Shown: piece by piece, positions 1-6,930 of the stretch
Numbering within the stretch: position 1 is the stretch's first letter
Layout of the letters: each line of letters begins with the position of its first letter
Notes under the pieces: generated by a model
What the model was told of the DNA's origin: nothing
What the model saw: the letters and a program-made list of their open reading frames with translations, nothing else
Database searches by the model: none
Source: Clostridium punense
GTDB taxonomy: Bacteria > Bacillota > Clostridia > Clostridiales > Clostridiaceae
Reading direction: 5' to 3'
Assembly (NCBI RefSeq): GCF_017874425.1
Contig: NZ_JAGGLL010000006.1
Location: forward strand, 62,001-126,000
Length of the DNA stretch: 64,000 bases
Made by a program: the position numbers and the translations under genes

Positions 1-507
1 TGAAGTTATAATATCACCTGTGTATATTAATTGTTTAGCCATACCTTCGCCAACTAGTCTAGCTAATCTCTGAGTTCCGCCAAACCCAGGGGTTATTCCT
101 AGTCCAGCCTCTGGCTGACCAAATTTTGCTTTATTTGAAGCTATTCTTATATCACAAGCCATTGAAAGTTCACATCCTCCGCCTAGTGCAAAACCATTAA
201 CTGCAGCGATAACTGGTTTACCTAAGTTCTCTAACTTTCTGAAAACTTTGTTTCCTAGCATTCCAAAGTTTCTTCCGTCCATTGGATTTAAGTCTTTCAT
301 CTCTGATATATCTGCTCCAGCAACAAAAGCTTTGCCTTCGCCTGTTAAAACAACTACATATACTTCATCGTCTTGTGCAATAGCATCAATAACATTATCT
401 AACTCTTTTAAAGTGTCAGAGTTTAAAGCATTTAATGCCTTTGGTCTATTAATCTTAACTATTGCCAAATTACCTTCTTTTTCAAAGATGATATTACTAT
501 AATTCAT
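1..507 (-). CDS. crt: Crotonase (3-hydroxybutyryl-CoA dehydratase), partial
   Basis: Enoyl-CoA hydratase family enzyme that interconverts 3-hydroxybutyryl-CoA and crotonyl-CoA in the cytoplasm. The 169 codons present give a protein beginning MNYSNIIFEKEG. They include INRPKALNALN near residue 20, the oxyanion-hole region GKAFVAGADI near 65, and the GFALGGGCELSMACDIRIAS block near 110 with the catalytic-loop Glu (FGQPEAGLGITPGFGG) just after it. The C-terminal third runs off the left edge. A second in-frame ATG lies 9 bp upstream (516), but GGGGAG is properly spaced only from 507, so 507 is chosen. In clostridia crt usually heads crt-bcd-etfBA; here the rest would lie outside the window. A promoter and a Rex operator lie just upstream. 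Crotonyl-CoA is also the product reached from lysine via the kam operon at 4.6-13.3 kb. Confidence 0.93.
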   Translation of the reverse strand, partial: MNYSNIIFEKEGNLAIVKINRPKALNALNSDTLKELDNVIDAIAQDDEVYVVVLTGEGKAFVAGADISEMKDLNPMDGRNFGMLGNKVFRKLENLGKPVIAAVNGFALGGGCELSMACDIRIASNKAKFGQPEAGLGITPGFGGTQRLARLVGEGMAKQLIYTGDIITS

Positions 508-543
508 TCTTTCCATCTCCCCATGAATTTTTTCCTTCATATA

Positions 544-561
544 TTGTTAATTTCATAACAA
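544..561 (-). promoter_or_regulatory. Rex operator upstream of crt
   Basis: The sequence TTGTTAA-TTTC-ATAACAA is an 18-bp inverted repeat with one mismatch from the known Rex consensus TTGTTAANNNNTTAACAA. It lies 37-54 bp upstream of the crt start and downstream of the predicted -10 element, a position suited to repression. The rex gene is the next gene upstream. Rex control of crt operons is established in clostridia; binding here is inferred. Confidence 0.8.
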
Positions 562-573
562 ATTAAAGTAAAA

Positions 574-603
574 AATAATTGAAGCCTTTAAGCCTCAATT
601 ATT
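574..603 (-). terminator. Hairpin after rex, overlapping crt transcription start
   Basis: Twelve-base arms AATAATTGAGGC and GCTTCAATTATT (one G-T pair) flank the 6-nt loop TTAAAG on the minus strand, followed by a T-rich tract. It can terminate the rex transcript, but it also overlaps the expected crt start site near 597. A weaker hairpin with AAAAGTCAT/ATGACTTTT arms at 682-708 lies closer to the rex stop. Confidence 0.55.
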
Positions 604-632
604 ATTATATAAGGTATTTAATAACATTTCAA
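604..632 (-). promoter_or_regulatory. Promoter of crt
   Basis: On the minus strand TTGAAA (627-632) and TATAAT (604-609) are separated by exactly 17 bp, a near-consensus vegetative promoter. The start would fall near 597, so the Rex operator at 544-561 lies about 35-55 bp downstream of it. This promoter sits between the rex gene and crt, so crt is transcribed separately from rex. Confidence 0.75.
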
Positions 633-752
633 TATGATTTAGTGTTTTTTTTGTGAAATTAAAAAATTGTTTACTTATATTAAAAGTCATAGTAATTTAA
701 TGACTTTTACTACCATTTAATGTTATTTTCTGTGTGTATTTTTGTCATTATT

Positions 753-1391
753 TTAATCTAATTCCTGTTCATTCAACAAATAACTTAAAGTCATAAGACT
801 TTCACTTAGGTGTACATTTTCTACTATTACGTCATTTGGCACTTTTAAGTCTACGGGTGCAAAGTTCCAGATTCCTTTCACACCATTTTTTGTAACTAAA
901 TCGGTAACACCTTGAGCTCTATTTTTAGGTACACATAGTATAACTATATCTACTTTGTTTTCTCTTATAAATTCCTCTAAGTTGTCTATATCTTGAATTT
1001 CTATATCTCTTATTTTAAGCCCTATTAATTTTACGTTAATATCAAAAATTCCTTTTAGGTTGAAAGACATTCTTTCGAATTTAGTGTAGTTAGCAATGGC
1101 CTGGCCTATGTTACCAGCCCCTACAATTATGGTACTATATTCCTTATTCAAGCCTAGAATCCCAGCAATTTGATATAATAGTTCCTTCACGTTATAACCA
1201 TATCCTTGCTGCCCAAAATCCCCAAAACAGTTCAAATCCTGCCTTATTTGAGATGCCGTAAATCCAATTTTCTCACTTAATTCCTTTGATGAGATTCTAT
1301 CAACATCATTTTTCGCTAATTCATTTAAGTATCTGTAATACTTTGGTAATCTCTTTATAACAGCCATAGAAATATTCTTTTTTCTTTCCAT
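753..1391 (-). CDS. rex: Redox-sensing transcriptional repressor Rex
   Basis: NADH/NAD+-responsive DNA-binding repressor of fermentation genes. The 212-residue product is full length for the family. The N-terminal winged helix (about residues 5-80) includes SSKELSEKIGFTASQIRQDL followed by FGDFGQQGYGYNV. The Rossmann domain starts near 88 with VGAGNIGQAI, the NADH-binding glycine motif, and the C-terminal swapped helix contains LSESLMTLSYLLNE. The ATG at 1391 is preceded by GGGGTGG. Two matches to the Rex consensus occur in this window: upstream of crt (544-561) and inside the lysine-fermentation operon (12836-12853). These are plausible targets. Family assignment is firm; the target set is inferred. 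Confidence 0.96.
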   Translation of the reverse strand: MERKKNISMAVIKRLPKYYRYLNELAKNDVDRISSKELSEKIGFTASQIRQDLNCFGDFGQQGYGYNVKELLYQIAGILGLNKEYSTIIVGAGNIGQAIANYTKFERMSFNLKGIFDINVKLIGLKIRDIEIQDIDNLEEFIRENKVDIVILCVPKNRAQGVTDLVTKNGVKGIWNFAPVDLKVPNDVIVENVHLSESLMTLSYLLNEQELD

Positions 1392-1815
1392 TTTTCCACC
1401 CCTAACTTAATTTTGTACTACGTGATTCTTTTATTCTAATGTAATTCATTAATTAAATTTATTAAGTATATTAGTAAATTTCTTTTTATATAAAATTAAC
1501 ATAAATTTAAGCTCATTATCCTTAGTATTGCCTATTATTTAAAATGTCTATAACCTAAATTAATATAATTTCTCAGTATATATCTCATAAATTAACATTA
1601 TACATCAATTATTTTAATATTATTTAAATATTATCTAAAATTATGTATAAATATGTATTAATTCTCAATTATATATTATATCACTAATTAATAACATGCG
1701 CTATATTTTTTATAAAAATCCTTTATTGTTCGTAATCATATACTAGCTCAATTAAGTTTTGCTACAAAAAATCTCTCTTTCGTAGTAAAATATATAAGCG
1801 AGGACGGTGAAAAAC
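1392..1815. other. AT-rich divergent intergenic region, rex / ABC-F
   Basis: About 420 bp separating the divergent rex and ABC-F genes. It is strongly AT-rich and I find no convincing open reading frame or RNA gene. The promoters of both genes must be here. A 9-bp imperfect hairpin with arms TTTTGCTAC and GTAGTAAAA lies at about 1757-1790, just before the ABC-F ribosome-binding site, and could be a leader structure. Confidence 0.4.
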
Positions 1816-3729
1816 ATGATAGTTTTAAGTTGTAAAAACCTTCACAAAAGCTTTGGTATAGATGTGATATTAAAAGACATTACTTTTAACATAAATGAAG
1901 GAGAAAAAATAGGACTTATAGGCTCAAACGGAGCTGGAAAATCCACTTTATTTAAAATATTAACTTCTCAAATGGATTATGATAACGGGGAATTGTTTAT
2001 AGATAAATCCAAGAAATTAGGTTATCTTTCACAAAACTTAGCCTTAGAATCAGAGAATTCTATTTATGATGAGCTTCTTTCAGTATTTAGCAATTTACTT
2101 TCAATTGAGGAAAAACTTAAAGTATTAGAAATTAAAATGAACGAACCCTATGATTCTTCAAAGGAAGCTTATCATAATAAAGTAATTAGAGAGTATACTA
2201 CCCTCTCTGAAGTTTACACAAACAATGGTGGTTATACCTACAAAGGCGAAATAAGCAGAGTTTTAAAAGGACTTGGTTTTACCGATGAGGACTTTCATAA
2301 ATCAATTAGTATTCTAAGCGGTGGGCAAAAAACTAGGGTAGCACTATGTAAACTACTTTTAACTAATCCTGATATTTTATTACTAGATGAGCCTACAAAC
2401 CATCTAGACTTAGATGCAATTGAATGGTTAGAGGAATATTTAAGAGCTTACAAAGGTACTATGATTATAATCTCCCACGATAGATTTTTCCTTGATGCTA
2501 TAACTAACAAGACCTTAGAGCTTACCCATGGAATCATAGAAAGCTATAACGGCAACTACACAGCCTTTATAGAGCTTAAAAAGCAAAACTACGAAGTTAT
2601 GCTTAAAGCCTATAACCTTCAACAAGCAGAAATAAAAAGACAGGAAGAAATTATTACTCGTTATAAGTCTTTTAATAGAGAGAAAAGTGTAAGAGCAGCA
2701 GAAAGTCGCCAAAAGGCCCTAGATAAAGTAGAGAGAATTGAAGCTCCCCATAAAGATCAAAAGGCTTCAAAAATTAAATTTGAAACTCAAATCAAGAGTG
2801 GAAACGACGTGCTATACATTGAGAATCTTTCTAAATCCTTTGGAGAAAAACTATTATTTCAAGGCTTAAATATGGATATTAAAAGAGAAGAAAAACTTGC
2901 TCTTATAGGTGAAAATGGTCGCGGTAAAACTACCCTATTTAAAATCATCATGGATAGAATACCAAGCGATACAGGTGTTAAAGTTCTTGGTAAGAATGTT
3001 TTCTTAGGTTATTATGATCAAGAGCAATCTAATCTTAATGAAGATAAGACCATCCTAGACGAAGTATGGGATGACTTCCCTAATATGACTACCACAGAAA
3101 TCAGAAACGCTCTAGCTGCATTTTTATTCACAGGGGAAGATGTATTTAAGCACATATCCACACTTAGTGGTGGGGAAAAGTGCAGAATTAACTTATTAAA
3201 ACTAATGCTATCTAAATCAAACTTTTTATTACTAGACGAACCTACTAATCACTTAGACATTATGTCTCGTGAAGCCTTAGAAGAAGCTATCATGGAGTAT
3301 GACGGAACAATAATTGTAATCTCCCACGATAGATATTTTTTAAATAAAGTTATTAATAAAATCTTTGAACTTAAAGAAGACGGTATTAAAGAATACCTCG
3401 GAAATTATTCCTACTATGTGGAGAAAAAGAAAAACCCTCTAAGATTTAAAGAGGAAGAAGAATACGAAGGTTTAACCAAAACTCAAATTAAGCTAGATAA
3501 AAAGAAAAAGAAAGAACTAGAAAAAGCTGAAAAAGAACAAAAGAATAAAGTTAAATCTATAGAAGATGGCATTGCCAAGCTAGAAGAAGCCTTAGAAAAA
3601 CTTCAAGCTGACCTTTGCTTAGAAGAAGTGTATTCTAATCCTGAAAAAAGTATGGCAATAAATAAAACAATTGCAGAGACTCAAGAATCTTTAGATGAGC
3701 TATACTCTCAGTGGGAAACCATGGTTTAA
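1816..3729 (+). CDS. ABC-F family ATPase (YdiF/Uup type)
   Basis: Cytoplasmic ABC-F protein with two nucleotide-binding domains and no membrane segment; family members act on the ribosome (translation factors or target-protection resistance). Domain 1 has Walker A GSNGAGKST near residue 35, signature LSGGQK near 170 and Walker B LLLDEPTNHLD near 190. Domain 2 has GENGRGKTT near 360, LSGGEK and LLLDEPTNHLD. A charged linker (about 250-300) and a Lys/Glu-rich C-terminal coiled coil (about 555-635) resemble Bacillus YdiF/Uup. A GTG at 1807 is in frame, but GGTGA at 1806-1810 is spaced correctly for the ATG at 1816 (637 aa). The last codon is followed after one base by a MITE-like repeat and then a strong terminator. 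It is not of an obvious antibiotic-resistance subtype. Confidence 0.9.
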   Translation: MIVLSCKNLHKSFGIDVILKDITFNINEGEKIGLIGSNGAGKSTLFKILTSQMDYDNGELFIDKSKKLGYLSQNLALESENSIYDELLSVFSNLLSIEEKLKVLEIKMNEPYDSSKEAYHNKVIREYTTLSEVYTNNGGYTYKGEISRVLKGLGFTDEDFHKSISILSGGQKTRVALCKLLLTNPDILLLDEPTNHLDLDAIEWLEEYLRAYKGTMIIISHDRFFLDAITNKTLELTHGIIESYNGNYTAFIELKKQNYEVMLKAYNLQQAEIKRQEEIITRYKSFNREKSVRAAESRQKALDKVERIEAPHKDQKASKIKFETQIKSGNDVLYIENLSKSFGEKLLFQGLNMDIKREEKLALIGENGRGKTTLFKIIMDRIPSDTGVKVLGKNVFLGYYDQEQSNLNEDKTILDEVWDDFPNMTTTEIRNALAAFLFTGEDVFKHISTLSGGEKCRINLLKLMLSKSNFLLLDEPTNHLDIMSREALEEAIMEYDGTIIVISHDRYFLNKVINKIFELKEDGIKEYLGNYSYYVEKKKNPLRFKEEEEYEGLTKTQIKLDKKKKKELEKAEKEQKNKVKSIEDGIAKLEEALEKLQADLCLEEVYSNPEKSMAINKTIAETQESLDELYSQWETMV

Positions 3730-3730
3730 A

Positions 3731-3890
3731 AGGCATCTGAAAATAAATAAAAAGTCAAAGATGTGAAGGATATTTTGTGATAGACAAGGAAACAGGTTCC
3801 GCAGATAGTGGGGCTATCAAAGGGTTCTGTTGACGCAGTATAGCACAAAATAGACGAGCAGATTGACTTATTTATTTTTTGAAGATGCCT
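3731..3890. repeat. MITE-like long-hairpin repeat, copy 1
   Basis: A 160-bp non-coding element with terminal inverted repeats: AGGCATCTGAAAATAAATAA at one end and its near-complement ending GAAGATGCCT at the other. Near-identical copies lie at 45359-45553 and 59303-59462. Inner complementary segments (TATTTTGTG with CACAAAATA, AACAG with CTGTT, GATAG with CTATC around TGGGG) let the whole unit fold into one long hairpin. The stem AAGTCAA/TTGACTT is changed at both arms in copy 3, so pairing is preserved. It begins one base after the ABC-F stop codon. No transposase is seen in the window; the mode of spread is unknown. Confidence 0.85.
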
Positions 3891-3933
3891 AAGAGCCTGT
3901 AGCAGTGTTTTGCTGCTACAGGCTCTTTTTTTT
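3891..3933 (+). terminator. Strong intrinsic terminator after ABC-F
   Basis: A perfect 15-bp stem (AAGAGCCTGTAGCAG with CTGCTACAGGCTCTT) and 7-nt loop is followed by eight T residues. It lies directly after the MITE copy, so the ABC-F transcript would carry the repeat in its 3' untranslated region. Confidence 0.93.
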
Positions 3934-3990
3934 AATTATAATTCAATCCACCTAATAATAGATAATAAAACTATTATTGCAAGTTAGGTT

Positions 3991-4137
3991 TTACTCCTTA
4001 TTAAACCAGTTTACTATCATATAATACTCCAATGAATTGTCAATGATATTTAATCCTAAAAACTCTTCCTTTTTGTGTTTAAACTTTTTTCTCAAGTCTT
4101 CCACATATTGCTTTACAATAGAACTAGCTAATATCAT
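3991..4137 (-). CDS. Small hypothetical protein, 48 aa
   Basis: I do not recognise this protein. It starts MILASSIVKQYVEDLRKK and ends MIVNWFNKE; the middle is Lys/Glu-rich and would form an amphipathic helix. The ATG at 4137 is preceded by AAGGTGATGAGATA, a good ribosome-binding site, which is the main reason to call it a gene. It lies alone between the kam operon terminator and the ABC-F terminator, downstream (minus strand) of the candidate RNA at 4326-4451. No signal peptide or metal-binding motif is visible. It could be a chance ORF. Confidence 0.45.
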   Translation of the reverse strand: MILASSIVKQYVEDLRKKFKHKKEEFLGLNIIDNSLEYYMIVNWFNKE

Positions 4138-4325
4138 TATCTCATCACCTTAATCTAATGTATTTGAGGTTGTGTTATATTTGCCTCTACTGTTATTATG
4201 TACAGAAAACTACATATTATTACACTAACTTACAATATAATGTCATCCAAATATTGGTTTAGGCATTTGAAAATTTCATCTTTTACTATCCTAAACTCAA
4301 ATTAAATAATGAACAAGTTCATTTG

Positions 4326-4451
4326 TTAACAACTTCAGAAGCCGATTTAGACCGAACAAAGATACCTTTGTTACACTAAGGCAACTTGCCTAGGCTATGC
4401 AACTGCCACTTCTAGAGGATGGAAGACTTGAAGCCTCCAGAATGTTGTTAA
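4326..4451. ncRNA. Candidate structured RNA, strand uncertain
   Basis: A GC-richer 125-bp island in an AT-rich gap. Outer arms TTAACAAC(TTC) at 4326-4336 and (GAA)TGTTGTTAA at 4440-4451 pair. Inside are hairpins AACAAAG/CTTTGTT (4355-4372), AGGCA/TGCCT (4379-4391), CTTC/GAAG (about 4409-4426) and a GGAGG/CTTCC pairing near 4421-4438 on the minus strand. The plus strand contains GCCACTT and TGGAAG, faintly like the cobalamin riboswitch core, but no B12 box is found. No ORF covers it. If minus, it would lead the 48-aa ORF at 3991-4137. Confidence 0.4.
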
Positions 4452-4495
4452 AACTTTTTAAAACATAGGTGTTAAAGTCCATCTATTGAAAGTTT

Positions 4496-4534
4496 CAAAA
4501 AAAAGAAAAACACAGAAAAAATTCTATGCTTTTC
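4496..4534 (-). terminator. Terminator of the lysine-fermentation operon
   Basis: On the minus strand, arms AAAAGCATAGAA and TTCTGTGTTTTT (two G-T pairs) close a TTTT loop and run into a T-rich tract. It lies about 50 bp after the kamE stop. Confidence 0.75.
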
Positions 4535-4582
4535 TAATATATATTTTTTTAAAAGGGTTGCTTCTTTTTAAAAGTTTAAATT

Positions 4583-5374
4583 CTACTTGTTTAAGCCTCT
4601 TGCTACCATTTCAGTAGCTGCAAAAGTAGCTACGTCATCAGCATATTTTCCTGGTCCAAATCCAGCATCATATCCAAGTTCTTTAGCAAGCTCATGAGTT
4701 ATTCTTGGACCTCCGCAGATTAATATAACCTTATCTCTAATGCCCTCAGCTTCTAAAAGCTCTACAAGATTAGTTAAGTTTTGGATGTGTACATCCTTTT
4801 GAGTAACTGTTTGAGAAACTAAAAGTACATCAGCATTAAGCTCTATAGCTTTTTTAATGAACTCTTCGTTTTCAACCTGGCTTCCAAGGTTGTAAGCTTC
4901 TATCATTTCATATCTCTCAAGACCATAATGTCCTGCGAAACCTTTCATGTTCATGATAGCATCTATTCCAACTGTGTGAGCGTCTGTTCCTGTTGAAGCT
5001 CCGATGATTGTAACTTTTCTTCCAATGTGTTCTTTTATATATTCAGACACTTGCGCCATATCCATTGTGTCTACTTCTACTGTTTGAACATGAATTTCTT
5101 CATAGTTTACAGTGTGCTGTAATGATCCGAACACCACATAGAAAGTGAAATCCACATCTAGTGCTTGGTGATGAGCAACGTTAGGATCTTTTAATCCCAT
5201 AGCTTTAGCAAGTTGCGCTGCAGCTTCTATTCCTCTTTCATCATCTTTAACTGGTAGAGTAAAGCTTACTTGAACTTTACCATCATTCATAGTATCTCCG
5301 TAAGGCTTAAGCTTAGTTAAATCTAAGTTTGTATCAAAGTCTCTTACTTCAGTAGAATATAATCCGCCGCTCAT
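4583..5374 (-). CDS. kamE: Lysine 5,6-aminomutase, beta (cobalamin-binding) subunit
   Basis: Small subunit of the adenosylcobalamin- and PLP-dependent enzyme that moves the terminal amino group of beta-lysine (or D-lysine) to carbon 5, giving 3,5-diaminohexanoate. The B12-binding motif D-x-H-x-x-G is present as DAHTVG at residues 131-136. His133 is the lower cobalt ligand. Lys144, in the following MNMKG, corresponds to the known PLP Schiff-base lysine of the C. sticklandii enzyme. The Rossmann-type domain follows (VLLVSQTVTQKD, LICGGPRI). At 263 residues it matches family length. The start codon overlaps the kamD stop by one base (TAATG), implying translational coupling, and GGAGG lies upstream. 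It is the last gene of the operon. Confidence 0.96.
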   Translation of the reverse strand: MSGGLYSTEVRDFDTNLDLTKLKPYGDTMNDGKVQVSFTLPVKDDERGIEAAAQLAKAMGLKDPNVAHHQALDVDFTFYVVFGSLQHTVNYEEIHVQTVEVDTMDMAQVSEYIKEHIGRKVTIIGASTGTDAHTVGIDAIMNMKGFAGHYGLERYEMIEAYNLGSQVENEEFIKKAIELNADVLLVSQTVTQKDVHIQNLTNLVELLEAEGIRDKVILICGGPRITHELAKELGYDAGFGPGKYADDVATFAATEMVARGLNK

Positions 5375-6930
5375 TATTTGTTACCTCCTAACATTAATTC
5401 TATGAATGGGTTGAAGTATCCATTTTCGATTTCTACAACGCCATTAAGACCTTTTCCTCCAGTAAGTGGTCTTTTTATACCTGCAAACTTACCTTGCTCA
5501 AGAGTTCTGAATAAACCTTCTTTCTCAATTTCTCCAATTAAGTCAGCAGCTTTGTTTACTACCTCATTAACTCTTGTTTGCATGATTCCACCTTCTTTGA
5601 AAGTGATTTCTGAACCAAGATCCTTCATTGTGTTGAAGATATATTGGGCATTATCTATTGAAACAGCTCTATCACTCATAAATGGAGTGTGTATAGCTTC
5701 TGTCATCATTCCAAGTAAGTGTAATTTTTGAGAAGTCATTATTGTAACCATGTTAAATAATGCATCTTGAACTTGACCTTTGAATATATCCCCAGTCATA
5801 AACTTAGTTGGAGGCATGTATTTAAGCGGTGCCTTAGGGAATATTTCTCTAGCCATTTGTGCTTGTGCAAGCTCAAATAAGAATCCATTTTCAACTTTTG
5901 GATCTATTTCAAACGCATGCCCAAGTCCCATTTGTTCTTCTGGAAGTCCAGCAACTAAAGCAAATTGCTCATTTATAAATTGAGAAGCAAGTACTGTATG
6001 AGCTTCTTCTACTGCATCTGCAGTTGTTAAGTAGTTGTCTTCTCCAGTGTTTATTATAACTCCAGCAAAGCCATTGATTATTCTTGAGAAGTATTGGTCA
6101 ACTATAGTTCTTTGCATGTTTATATCTCTAAATAGTATTCCATATAATGCGTCATTAAGCATTACGTCCAATCTCTCTAAAGCTCCCATAGCTGCAATTT
6201 CAGGCATACATAATCCTGAGCAATAGTTACATAGTCTTATGTATCTTCCTAATTCTTCACCTACTTCATCAAGAGCTGCTCTCATAAGTCTGAAGTTTTC
6301 TTGAGTTGCAAATGTTCCTCCGAAACCTTCTGTAGTTGCACCATATGGAACATAGTCAAGTAAACTTTGTCCTGTTGTTCTAATAACAGCAATTACATCT
6401 GCTCCTTGCTTAGCAGCAGCTTTAGCTTGAATTATATCCTCATAGATATTTCCTGTAGCAACTATAACATAAAGATATGGACCTGTTTTATCGCCAAATC
6501 TTCCAAGATATTCTTCTCTTTTGCTTCTGTTAGCTCTAACTCTTTCAACAGTTGCCTTTGCCACTTTATCAACAGCCATTTTAATCTCAAATTCATCATG
6601 CATTGGTAGTTTTGTTAAGTCTATTTCACCTTTTGCTACCTTCTCAGCTATTTCTTGTGGAGTAAGTCCTGTTTCTATCATAGCATTACCTATGAACTTA
6701 GAAGCTCCTAATGCTAATCCGTTTCCATTTTTAATGTTTTCCACTACAACGTTTGGTAGTGGTACTCCAAATTCATCAACACCATCTATTCCTAATAATC
6801 TACATACTGTTCTTTCAACAGCAACAGTTGTATGTCTATCTATAAAGCTTTGAGTATCTTTAGCTATATTTCTAGCAGATTCTCTAGCCTTTTCAACCAC
6901 TTCCCAATTTAAATTTAATTTACTTTCCAT
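5374..6930 (-). CDS. kamD: Lysine 5,6-aminomutase, alpha subunit
   Basis: Large subunit (518 aa) of lysine 5,6-aminomutase; its TIM-barrel supplies most substrate and PLP contacts, while kamE supplies cobalamin and the PLP lysine. The product starts MESKLNLNWEVVEKARESAR. An in-frame upstream start at 6948 (MMRRIT) is possible, but GAGGAGG seven bases before the ATG at 6930 fixes the shorter form, which matches the known family length. Conserved stretches include GPYLYVIVATGNIYEDIIQA near residue 150 and LCNYCSGLCMPEIAAMGALE near 235. The start lies 11 bp inside the end of kamC, and the end overlaps kamE by one base, so kamC, kamD and kamE are tightly coupled. Confidence 0.95.
   Translation of the reverse strand: MESKLNLNWEVVEKARESARNIAKDTQSFIDRHTTVAVERTVCRLLGIDGVDEFGVPLPNVVVENIKNGNGLALGASKFIGNAMIETGLTPQEIAEKVAKGEIDLTKLPMHDEFEIKMAVDKVAKATVERVRANRSKREEYLGRFGDKTGPYLYVIVATGNIYEDIIQAKAAAKQGADVIAVIRTTGQSLLDYVPYGATTEGFGGTFATQENFRLMRAALDEVGEELGRYIRLCNYCSGLCMPEIAAMGALERLDVMLNDALYGILFRDINMQRTIVDQYFSRIINGFAGVIINTGEDNYLTTADAVEEAHTVLASQFINEQFALVAGLPEEQMGLGHAFEIDPKVENGFLFELAQAQMAREIFPKAPLKYMPPTKFMTGDIFKGQVQDALFNMVTIMTSQKLHLLGMMTEAIHTPFMSDRAVSIDNAQYIFNTMKDLGSEITFKEGGIMQTRVNEVVNKAADLIGEIEKEGLFRTLEQGKFAGIKRPLTGGKGLNGVVEIENGYFNPFIELMLGGNK

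Noticed and set aside
4390-4440. Cobalamin riboswitch
   Set aside because: Only GCCACT and GGAAG words are present; no B12 box and no AGGGAA/CCGGTG region in the right order.
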